Assembly: GCA_012274445.1 (NCBI GenBank) | Contig: JAAROD010000076.1 | Coordinates: forward strand, 930,001-994,000 | Reading direction: 5' to 3' | Length of the DNA: 64,000 nucleotides | From: Sclerotiophoma versabilis | Taxonomy: Eukaryota; Ascomycota; Dothideomycetes; Pleosporales; Didymellaceae | The notes under the pieces: model-generated | Seen by the model: the letters and a program-made list of their open reading frames with translations, nothing else | Told to the model about the DNA's origin: nothing | Databases searched by the model: none | Made by a program: the position numbers and the translations under genes | In this document: in pieces, positions 45,141 to 55,596 of the stretch | Position numbering within the stretch: the stretch's first letter is position 1 | Layout: the number at the start of each line of letters is the position of its first letter

Positions 45141-45740
45141 TATAATAATTCTATACAGATAAAGCAGTATAGTAATTAAGTAGCTAACTAGAGCTCTTAC
45201 CTATAATCTAGAAACAGAGTTAGAAAAGAACTCTCTTTATATAGTTATATAATATACTTATTAATAAGTATAATATATATAACTTACTTATTAATAAGTA
45301 TAATATATATAACTTACTTATTAATAAGTATTATATATTATTACTTATTAATAAGTAATACTATGTATTTTATTAGACTAACTCTAGTTACTTATCTATA
45401 AGTATTATCTTTTAGTAAGTATATAGTATATAGGAATACAACCTTTATAGTTTATATTTAACCTTATTAATTAAGTTTATCTTTAGAATCTTAACCTACT
45501 CTTAAGCTAGATAGTCTACTCTATACTACTTATTATTAACCTCTATTATTATAGTGTTTTACTAGGTAATAACCTAACCTAATCTACTACGCGCTGTTTA
45601 TACCTAAGAACTAATAGAATTAGTACTTATAGTCTTTAACTAAAGTATAACTTTAATATTTTAAATACTCTTAATATAAGTAATATATTAGAAGATTATA
45701 CTACTTCTAGTAACTCTACTAACACGTATAACTTAGCTAG
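45141..45740 (+). mobile_element. RIPped LTR plus first gag bases of the 499-bp Gypsy family
   Basis: The LTR (45141-45658) aligns with the intact one in plus orientation, including four decayed palindromes (tacttattaataagta). About 80 bp of leader and gag start follow (aatataagtaatatattag… against aagatgagtactacctcag…). The match ends near 45740, where the inverted piece of element E family begins, so this is a truncated element. Confidence 0.8.
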
Positions 45741-45744
45741 CCTA

Positions 45745-48055
45745 AAGGTTACTAAACCTAAACTCTATAATAAAAACTATTCTAAGCTTAAGAGCTTATT
45801 CTAAGATATTACATAGAGTAGGCTATATAGTAGTTCTAGAGTCTTTCTATCTACTTTATTTAGCTTAATTATATAATCTACCTTTAGGCCTCTATATAGT
45901 AGTAGCTTATTTTCTTCTTTTAGAATAAATAGCTAAATATATAATTATAAATATAAAGAGAGTATAGCTTTTACTTCTTTTTTTATTATCTAGGTTTTAG
46001 GTTTTAAAGCCTTCTAGATGTCTTGCATGCTAGTAGTAAAGACTTAAACTCTAGAGTTTTTCTTATAGCTCTTCTATATATAGTACTAGAAGGCTACTAC
46101 TAATATAAAGTAGTAGTCTAGAAAAGTAAGTACTTTAGTGCTTTATATAGTAACTTTATATTACTTTATCTATAGTAATTTTCTTTAGAAGTTAATAACT
46201 TCCTTAATATTCTCTAGCTAGGTCTTCTCTAAGATTATATTATACTTATATATTAATAGGCTAATATAAGCTACTACTTATAGCTATTATATACCTCTAA
46301 TATTAAGAGTAAATTCTATAATCTTAGAAATCTTACTTATCTAGTTATTTACTTCTTCTATCTTAATAGGAGTAATTAGTATATATAGTAAGTTTATTCT
46401 TTATATAAACTATTTATTTACTAGGTAATAAGTATAGTAACTATTATTAATTATAGTAGTAGCTTATATAGTTAAGTTAATAATTATATAAATTATTATA
46501 GGTTTTATTATAGCTAGTTAATAGAGTAAAGAATATATAGTTTATATAGGCTTTAGAACTTATTAAAAAAGCTCTAGTATATAACTTTTAGCTAGAGCTA
46601 GTCTTTTCCTTTATTTTTAAAAGAAGACGTCTCTTTAGTAGGTTAGGCAGAAGTAACTCTAGAAGTTCTAGTAGTTACTTTCTACTTATCTATATAGAAA
46701 GGTAAGCTAAAAGGTACTTTCTTTTTATAATTCTATACTATATAGCCTTTATTACTATACTTTAGGTAGGCATCTATTACTCTTCTTTTCTAAAGTTTTT
46801 TTTCTATTCTCTAGTACTCTCTCTTCTTTATATAGAGCTAGTAAGCACCTACTATAGGCTACTAGTCTATTTTATTACTATTTCTTTATTAAGGTTTCTA
46901 GAAAGTTAAGTTATATATCTAGGTAGAGTAGCTATTACCTATAATTCTGTCTACAGCCTTAAGGTTCTCTTAGGTTATTCTAGTATGCTATATAAACTAT
47001 TTATACATCTTAAGTCTAAGTAGTTAATATCTAGCTTAGGCTCTTAATAGCTTACTATTTAAACTATTCTTAAGATAGTTAATCTTCTAAGCATAGCTTA
47101 CTCTATCTAAGGCTGCCTTTTATAGCTTTAGGTTAAACTTCTAAATATATAAATTAAAGTTATTCTTACTTTATTTTATTATATATAAGTACTTAAGAGC
47201 TTTCTTCTAAGTAGTAGAGTTCTTAAAGAACCTATTAAGGTATACCTAGGCCTTATTAAGTATTAGTAGGGTAGTACTGTTTATAAGGCCTATTATTATT
47301 AGAAATAAAGTATTAAATACTTAACTAGTTATATAAGTAATTATATAGTTAACTTAGTTCTTCTTAGTAGAGTATACTAGCTTATCTCTATATAGCTTAG
47401 CCTATATCTTTATCTTCTATAAGAGATATTATTTATATAATTCTTTATTAAAGACTTCTATATTAGAAAGTCTAAGCTTTTTAGCTTATTAGATAGTATA
47501 ATTTTAGTAGTTACTTAAAGTAGTAGAACTAGAGGAAAAGTTTTATCTACTTCTTTCTAAGGTTTCTAGATAAGTATTATTACTTAGCATTTCTCTAAGT
47601 TTATTTATTTAGAATTATAGCTACTTATATAGTTATCTCTCTTACTTACTAGTTTATCTAGGTTAGCTTTTAAGGATTATATTATTAACATTAAATTATC
47701 TACTAATAGGCTATATAATAGGTCTTACTATTACTTATATAGATACTATAATTATATTTACTATTTATATATTAGCTAGCTACTAGGTAGCTATTAATTA
47801 TAAAGGTTATCTTCTTGTATTATTATATACTTAGAAGGTTTAGTTAGTTTTAATCTTTCTACTTATATTAAGAGTTAAAGTAGCCTTCTAATAAGTATAT
47901 ATTTATTCTATACTATAGAAGTAGAAAGATAGAGAAGAAAGAAGAAATTATCTCTTCTTATATAAGATATAGTAAGATACTAAGCTATACTTAATAATTA
48001 TATATATAGGTTTAGTATATAGTTTTATATACTTAGAGCTTAGCCTATTATAATA
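45745..48055 (-). mobile_element. RIPped Gypsy fragment E' (190-bp LTR family), inverted
   Basis: On the minus strand this is a 5' LTR (47866-48055), then gag and the start of pol. Its 45745-47110 part is highly similar to 21657-23010 in opposite orientation, including the distinctive segment around tagcatgcaagacatctag. It retains the 5' half that element E lacks. All frames are broken by TAA/TAG codons. Confidence 0.78.
47866..48055 (-). repeat. 5' LTR of fragment E' (190 bp)
   Basis: Reverse complement of the LTR at 27282-27471, with the same length and the same ends apart from transitions. Confidence 0.75.
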
Positions 48056-48815
48056 CTATATATAGGTTTTTAAACTTAACTAGGTAATTATTATATATAA
48101 TATAACCTTTAATAAGAAGCTCTTTTATAATAAATTAGATAAGTTAAAAGCTTTCTTAGTTAAAGAAGTAAAGATAGTTATAAATATAATTTATAAAGCT
48201 AGTAAGATAATAGATATAAAGGAAGTAATTAAGCTCTTTATTAAAGTAGACCTATTAATTAGCTTATCTACTAAGTACTAGCTTAGAGGTAGTACTTAGA
48301 GAGAACCTTAATTACTAAAAGGTTAGTCTAGTAGTAAGGAAGCCTCTAAAATAGATACTATGTATATAGTAAGCTTAGCTAGTAAGCTACTAGAGATCTA
48401 TATAGAATAATACTAAGAAATAGATTTACTATTCTTTAACTAAATACTTAAACTAGAATAGTTAAGTATAGGCAGAGAAGCTTTTAATAAAAAAGATTTA
48501 ACTAGTAGCTTATAAAAAGTATACTTAACTATTAAAGAAAAAAGTAAGCTAGTAGATATTAAGAATTCTAAAGATCTACTAAGACCTATATTACTAACTA
48601 TTCTAATACCTTCTTAAAGAATAATATATATAGATAAGATAAGTAGAAGATATATATATTAGTAGAGAACCTAAAGCCTATTAATAATATAGAGCTATAG
48701 AGTACTAGACTATAAGTAAAATAAGCTTACTTATAATAATAGAGTAGGCTAGTACTCTATAATAAGCTTAATATAGTAATACTATATACCTAAACTATAC
48801 TAATAAAGTAGAGTT
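48056..48815. other. Unassigned RIPped repeat relic
   Basis: This is AT-rich DNA with a plus-strand coding look (Lys/Leu/Ile-rich, TAA/TAG stops) but no recognisable domain. Its last 40 bp (48775-48815) recur at 29434-29465, so it is probably the end of a dispersed element. Confidence 0.35.
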
Positions 48816-48818
48816 AGG

Positions 48819-48890
48819 TTGCCTCTAGAGGCGAAAATAGTAGTTACCTCTAAAGGTAAGGTCTTAGCATTACTTGCCCCTAGGGGCAAG
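48819..48890. repeat. Cluster of three related palindromes
   Basis: Three short inverted repeats lie within 72 bp: ttgcctctagaggcgaa, ttacctctaaaggtaag and cttgcccctaggggcaag. They are variants of one consensus, TTGCCYCTAGRGGCAA, spaced about 25-30 bp apart. They sit exactly between a retroelement relic and the long RIPped coding region. The function is unknown; they could be a binding-site array or the terminus of a repeat. Confidence 0.65.
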
Positions 48891-49081
48891 AGGTCTGTGC
48901 TAGGATTTGCAAACTCTTAACCTGCTTATAACTAATCTAATATAGCTTTAATAATAAACTTTTATCTTTAAAGAAACTACTCTTTCTAAATACTAATTCT
49001 AATAAAAGTAAAACTATAATAAAGTATAAAGATAAAGATATCTTAACTAAAACAGAAAAAAGGTAATATATAGTTATTAAG

Positions 49082-52000
49082 GAAATTAGGGAGGCAGACT
49101 CTATCTATAACTAAGCTGCACTCTACCTGCTTGCAACAGCTAAATTCCTAATTAATGCGCTTACTTTAGAATAGAGTATTAGTATAAACAGGCCTATTAA
49201 CCTAGCCTATAAGCAGCGTCTCTGCTAGATCTTTAATAAGGTAGGTGTTCTTTAGTAAGACAGAAGCTACTAGTTATAGGTTACTTGCTCTAAGGCGTAG
49301 GTGCAGTAGATGCTAGACTACCTAGCAGAGATAGGGCAGGCTTAGGTAAGTGCTACTGCAGCTAAGAGCGCTAAAGAAGGGGATCTAAAGTAGCTGTTGT
49401 TTAAAGGCTAGGTAAGCGTAGTAGGAGCAAAGGCAGAGCTTATTACTAGCTACTATTGCGTTAAAGCTTTTAAAGAGTACTTGCAGTGTTATAGGTTACT
49501 AGAGGAGGAGTAGTAGTAGGTGTGTAGCATCTATAACAAAGGTTTTAGCCCCTGCACGTGCAACTAAGCAATAAGCTAACCTAAAAGGTAGACACGCTTC
49601 TATTATATTTGCGCATTTAGCTGTATACTAATTAAGAGGATATTATTCTTCCTAATTACTATAGATAGATATAGACAGAGCTAGCAACCTTGTTATCTAA
49701 TAACAGCTAGCTGTTCTAAGGTTTAAGTAAGTCTGTTAAACAGGAGATGCTAGAGCACCTAAGGCTTAGTAGTTAAGTTAAGTTTCCTGTTTAACAGCTA
49801 GCTACGCTATAGAGAAATCTTAGCTAGAGACTAATAATCACCTAATAGTGCCGCACCTTAATTAGGCAAGCAACCTTTAATATCTTAACATTTAAGTAGA
49901 TAGTAAGCTATAGAATAGACAATATAAGTACAATCTATATTTAGACATGCTTAGTACATCTACGCTAAGCAATAACCTAGTATTAGTTTTCTATAATAGA
50001 TAAGGTAATAAAGGTTATATTAGAGTTTTAAGGCTAGCATAGACTAGACGTTTAGCTAGCTAACTAGAATAAGCTAGCTAGCCTACTACGCATGCAAACT
50101 ATACACAAAGTACGCGCGCTATTCTATCCTAGCCTTAAGCTAGATATAGACCCTTATTCCTTAGGCACATGTTAGTAAGACTTCTTCCTAGACATAGATA
50201 ACATTATATACCTTAGGTTGTATTAAATAGTTCTTTTAGAACTAGGACGCTAGTTTATTAACATCTAGGCGCTTTTAAAGACTATAAAGCAAGAAAGAAA
50301 GCTAATAAGCATAGTAATATCTTATATTATTTTATAGATAAATACAGAGCCTAAGAAGGTCTTAGACTATAATAATAATAAGCCTGCGCTATAAAAGAAC
50401 CTAGTACCTACACTGTAAGCAAGGTATAGTAATAAGGCTAATAATAAGTCTTAAGACCTCTAGCAGGCAGTCCTTAATTACGTACATAAGAACATAAAAG
50501 ACTTTACTATAACTACACTAGAGCACTATCTCTATAAGTATCTAGGTAGAGACAATAAAGCCTATAGCACACAGTTTAAGTATAAGGTATAGAAAAAAGT
50601 ACTATCTATTATTACAATCTACGCAGGGTTATCTCTGTAACACAGGTATATTACCAGCCCTATATTAGAGGAGATTTATAAAATTAGTCTACCTATAATT
50701 ATACAAACTGCGCTTAATCTTATCTGTTAAATCCTAGAAGTTATAAACAATCCAGTGCTTTAGTTAGCAACTACAGCTAAACAGCTGCTTAGCATAATAC
50801 AGCCAGTAATTACTTAATAAATAACAAAGCAACACGTAGATATATTAGATCCTTATAGCAAAGATAAGTAACTAACTACTATTAGCCTAGTAGATAAGCA
50901 GCACGCAGAGAGTAAGCTATTCTCTTAAGAATTAATTAGCTACGCAACACATTAAGGGCAGCTATTAGTAGAAACGCAGAACTATAGGCCTCTTCCCTAG
51001 GCTTAGAATAGACTAAATACGCACAAATTTATCTAGGAGCCAACTACTACCCTACTACTAAGCTCTAGATTAACAGCAGAGTTAGATATAGGGGTTTTAC
51101 CACAGATAGAGATGCAGGACTAAATACTAATTAACTTTTCCTTAGACAGGCTAAATAACCTTTAAAAACAACACTATTACAGAAGCGCAATTAGCTAGTA
51201 GATAACTTAGCTGCAACAGCATTCTCTTAATGCAGAGCCTTACTAGCCTAGATATCTATCTATATCTCTTTCTTTACGCGCTATAACTAGCTTAGGAGGA
51301 GAATATTAGAGGCAGAGAGTATTAGCAAGACGTAGGAAATAACTAGGATTTATAAACTCTAAACCCACTACAGAAGGTCTAATATTAGTACCTAGCACCT
51401 ACTACAGTAGCTAAAGATTATTAGCGCTAGTAAAAATAAAAGAATAGAGATTATGTTATATATTTAGTGCTCTTAAGTTTAATCTGCTCTATAGCTTACC
51501 TTTAGGGGCAAGCAGACACCGCACAATCCTACTGCTAGATTCTATTAGCAATTACCTTACCTGTTTCTGCTATAGGAAATTACTGCCTCTACAGGTCTTA
51601 TAATGGATTTTAATATATTTAATAATAAGATTTTAAACCTAAGTCTACCCTAAGACATAGATCTACGGCTAAATTTACTACTAGCTATTATTATAACGCA
51701 GCTAACGGACGCGCAATAAAGCACTAATAGTAATAATAATAGTTCTAGAGACAACAATAGACTCTACAGCAACGCATTACCTAGTAAACTTAGAGATAAC
51801 TGCAGTAAGGGCAGCTTTAGCAATAGAGAATAAGTAGTTATAGCAGCAGACTAGTATTTATAGAAGATTAATTACTCTAAAGGAGACTATAAGTTTAAAG
51901 GTATATTAGTGTTTAGTAGACTGCGTATGTATGTAAATATAAATAGTAACTAATAACGCAGCAGTGCAGAAGTTTATTACAGCTACTAAGAGCACATCTT

Positions 52001-55000
52001 TTAACAGCAGCTAGGCTATTAACATGCTATAGAGGCGATATACAATCAACTATAGAAGCAGGAAGGCTAGCTCCTAAGCCGCTGTGTTAGAAGACGAGTA
52101 CATACTATTATTCTTTCTTAATCTTCTTATTATTATAGGATAACTACTTAGGCCAATCTTGCAGCTATCCAGCTACTTTTTTAATAATATAACTATTAGC
52201 TTTAAGAACTAGTAGGCTTCCTACAGCAATAAGCACGTTTATAGACTATTATTTAACCTAGAAAACTGCACCTTCTAGCTAGCTACGGCTGCAACGCAGG
52301 AGTCCTAGTTTATTATTATGCACCCTGTTACCAACGCACCCAAGGAGCTTTTATTAAGGAGTAAACATTAAAAATGTTGTAAGAAGTTATCCTAACATAG
52401 CGCCCTATAGCTCTACTACACCTAGTTCCTTGCGTTGTATATTAAGGAGATCTTCCTTATTAGTAAGCTGTTAGGGGAGGGCATAGAGCTGTCTTAGAGA
52501 TTAGACAGCCTACACACGCAAAAGATTACCTTTAATAAATAGACAACCTTCTAAGAGGCTTTTATACTAGGGTGGTTAGAGTATGTAAGACAGAGCATAC
52601 AGGATACGTTTTAGATAGAGAACCAACTAGCGTTCTATGCGTATAACTATAGAGCAAATATTAAGATAGATATAGCCAACCAGCTATAAGCTGTACCTAA
52701 AGAAACCTAACTATAGCCTGTTAAAGAAGAGTCTAACTTAGAGGAAGAGGCTATTAAGATAGAGAGTAGCTTAGAGTATAACGAGCTATCCTATAGCAGT
52801 ATACTAGGAGCTAGCGCAATTCCTTAAACCAGCTATGACTACTAAAACCTGTTTGTAGGTAGGCTGTACTAGCTTTAAACAGGGCTTAAGAATAAGTACG
52901 TTCTTAATAGCATTAAGACAGTCTCTTATACTCTAGTAATTAATATTAACTATCTAGATAGACATTCCCTAGACCTAGATAATAAGCTAATATATTATCT
53001 TCTTACTAACTATAACATAGTCCTACAGGAGTACTAAGGGCTGTAAGACTTTACCTTCTACCCTCTTGCGTTCTACCTAGCATATAGCAATTTTTTATCC
53101 CTGCAGCCTCTAGTGTTTCTAATAGACAACCTTCTTATAGTTATATAGAAGAATATAAGCTACTAGTATAACAGAGCAGGCGTGTTAAGCTATAGGTACT
53201 TCTAGAGATACTTAAATATTAAAAGAAGTATCCAATATAGGCCTGATAACTTGCTTATTACTAAGGGAGTCGCAACTGCTGCTCTAGCGCTGCCTAATCG
53301 CGATAGAAACCTATCTACTTAAGTAGCGTCTAAGCGGGATTGTCTGCTGCAGCACCTGCAGAGACAACTAACTCCTAATAACTTTAAGTCTTCTAGGCTG
53401 TTTATCTATAAAGGACAGCAGATTAAAAGGGTAATACTTAAGGAGGAGCACGCATTTAGGATGGAACAAGTGCTCTCTGTGCAGGTCTTAAGGCTAACTA
53501 ACAGCACTCAGAGTTTCTTTACTATGCTTAAACCTATCTTCTAGCTAATACGTCTCTTCCTTAAAGAACCGCAATGCTATATACATCTCTTCTAATTCTT
53601 CTACCTATTAGTGTTTCTAGAGGTTCTAGCGTCTTTTGCAGCTATGTTTGCGTAGGTAATTAATAGTATCTATGCTTACTTTAAGGCTGCTAGCTCTAAG
53701 AGATTGTGCGTTGCATTAGCAGAGGGGGTGTCCGCACTTAACTGCCTTAATAGCTACTACTTTACTAGATTCTTAAGATCTCTAATAGGCTTAGTACTTT
53801 AGCTGCTAGAAATAATTAAGGGCATTAAACAGGGTAGGTAGCCGTTTATTAACCCCTGCATGCTGGACCTGCAAGGTACTAGTAACCTTAGCCTAGCATA
53901 ATAGCCTTAACAGGAGAATAGACAGCTAATTATAATGTATATAGCATCTATTGCTTTCTACTATAGGCTAGAGGTTGCGGCTAGCTGTTACAGCAAGGTA
54001 TAGTTTAATAAGCTTAGCAGGCTTAGAGTGTAAGGGCTAATAAGTGCAGCTAAGTTTCTTAAAGAGGTACTGCAGGAATTATAGAAGCTGTAGATAATTG
54101 CGTTTGTTACGCACTAGTTCTACTACAGGTTGAATAAGAGCAGCTAAAGCTACATATTAAGCAATAGCTAGAGGGTGCTGTAGTTATTAGAAGACTAGTA
54201 AGAACAGGTAAAGCTGTAGGTATAGAGTAAGAACCTCTTCTCTTAGGAGTGCGTAGAATCCGTGTTATAGTTTTTTTAGTTAAGCTGCTAACAGAATATA
54301 GAGAGTATAAGTTGGTTATCTCTATCTTTTTATTATAAGAGATTGTGCTACAATCTACTATATTGTGCAGAACGCAACATAACTTTGCATAAGACCTATA
54401 TACTAGCTGCATAAAACCTAACCGGTTAGCAGGTAGATTATTCTACTTACAGAATGCAACTTGGTTCTCTGTGCTCTAGGCAGCTGTGCAGCACACTAGA
54501 GTAAAGGTAATAAGTAAAGACTACTAGATTAGCGCAATTACTATAGCTATGCTTACCTGTTAGATTAAGTGTCTGCTAGGCTCGTATTAGTTAAGACTTA
54601 GCTACTACAGAGTAATATAACTAGTAGGCTTAGCTCTGCCTGTGTTAGTAATAGCAGTAAGACCTAGCAGCCTTAAGCAGGCAGTAATTAAGGCAGAGTA
54701 CTAAGCTAAGTAGCTATTACTAAGAAAGTGTGTAATTAACTTTAACTGTGCAATACCATTTACTGCAATACTATAGCTTGTTAAGGACGAATTCCGGCAG
54801 CAAGAAAAGGTATTTAAGACAGGTAATTAGGGTATACTAGAGCACTATTAGACAGCGTAGCAGTATCTTGCAGAATGCTTAGGTAACCTAGTGTGCAATG
54901 TTATGCTTATATTAGTGTTAACTTTAGCGTTCTTATTAGTAATACCTACTATACTTCCTAAAGCTTAAGAGTTTAGCGTAGAGCTAAAGAAAGATAGCTC

Positions 55001-55079
55001 TATATTTACAGCTAACTTAGTAATAAGAATGCTGTAGTTCTTTTAGCTAGAGTGTTTTCTATAGGATGTAGATAGTAGT
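49082..55079 (+). pseudogene. Very long RIPped coding region of unknown family
   Basis: About 6 kb can be read on the plus strand as protein, with changes of frame near 50.3 kb and 54.5 kb. The frames are interrupted by a great many TAA and TAG codons; I saw essentially no TGA in the main frame. Sense codons between the stops have normal protein-like composition (for example HKNIKDFTITTLEHYLYKYL, ISAAKFLKEVLQELQKL, SSLKQAVIKAEYQAKQ-like stretches), and stops fall where Gln fits. One long unit that was RIPped therefore lies here, of at least 1,900 codons. I do not recognise the family; the N-terminal part of a large repeated, perhaps subtelomeric helicase-type, protein is one possibility. It is cut at 55079 by the intact Gypsy element. 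Confidence 0.6.
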
Positions 55080-55578
55080 TGTTACGATCCTGTGCGGACG
55101 AAGCGGCACAGTGATTAAGTAGCCAACCACAGCCCTCACCCATGAACCAGGGGCGGAGTCAGGAAGGATCTCCCTTTGTACGGTCACGTGACATGCTCGT
55201 CAGCGAGCATGACACACGTGACTTGCTCGTCAACGAGCATCGTATGTTATCGCTCGTCAACGAGCAACGCTATGTATTTCATTGGACTGACCCTAGTCGC
55301 TCGTCAACGAGCATTACCCCATAGCAAGTATATAGTCAGTAGGAACACAACCCTTATGGTTCGTGTTCAACTTAGTCAATCAAGTTTGTCTTTGGAATCT
55401 CGACCCCAACTCTCGAGCTAGATAGTCTACTCTATACTACTCATTGTTACCCTCTATTGCCACGGTGTTTCACTAGGCAATAACCCCAACCCTTACGGAC
55501 CTTCCTGTACCAGCGCTCATCCCTGAGAACCAATACGAATAGTGCTTACGAGCTTTGCTTGAAAGTACAACTTCAACA
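55080..55578 (+). repeat. LTR 1 of the intact Gypsy element
   Basis: 499 bp, starting TGTTACGATCC and ending ACTTCAACA. It contains four copies of a GCTCGTCAACGAGC-type palindrome in its 5' half (55194-55312). No difference from the LTR at 61579 was noticed. Confidence 0.95.
55194..55312. promoter_or_regulatory. Four palindromes in the LTR (possible protein-binding sites)
   Basis: Copies lie at 55194-55209, 55224-55239, 55252-55265 and 55299-55312. Each has 6-7 bp arms (GCTCGT / ACGAGC) around a CA centre; the first has one mismatch. They are in the U3 part by position, upstream of any likely transcription start. A regulatory or binding role is inferred from number and symmetry. Confidence 0.55.
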
Positions 55579-55596
55579 CTTTGAACACCCCCAAAG

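Noticed and set aside
49082..55079. In-frame TAA/TAG codons as a sign of a changed genetic code (stop codons read as Gln)
   Set aside because: The same pattern occurs only in repeats, intact genes nearby use ordinary codes, and alignment of element D with its intact sister shows directly that these stops come from C-to-T changes.
55194..55312. CRISPR-like array of repeated palindromes in the LTR
   Set aside because: Only four copies with unequal spacing, present in each LTR of a eukaryotic retrotransposon; no array structure.
55142..55324. Small ORFs in the LTR, repeated at 61641-61823
   Set aside because: They repeat because the LTR repeats; they consist of the palindromic sites read as protein and have no domain.
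55361..55370. Self-priming of the Gypsy RNA through gtgttcaa pairing with the leader
   Set aside because: The complementarity is only 8 nt and the RNA 5' end is unknown; too weak to claim.
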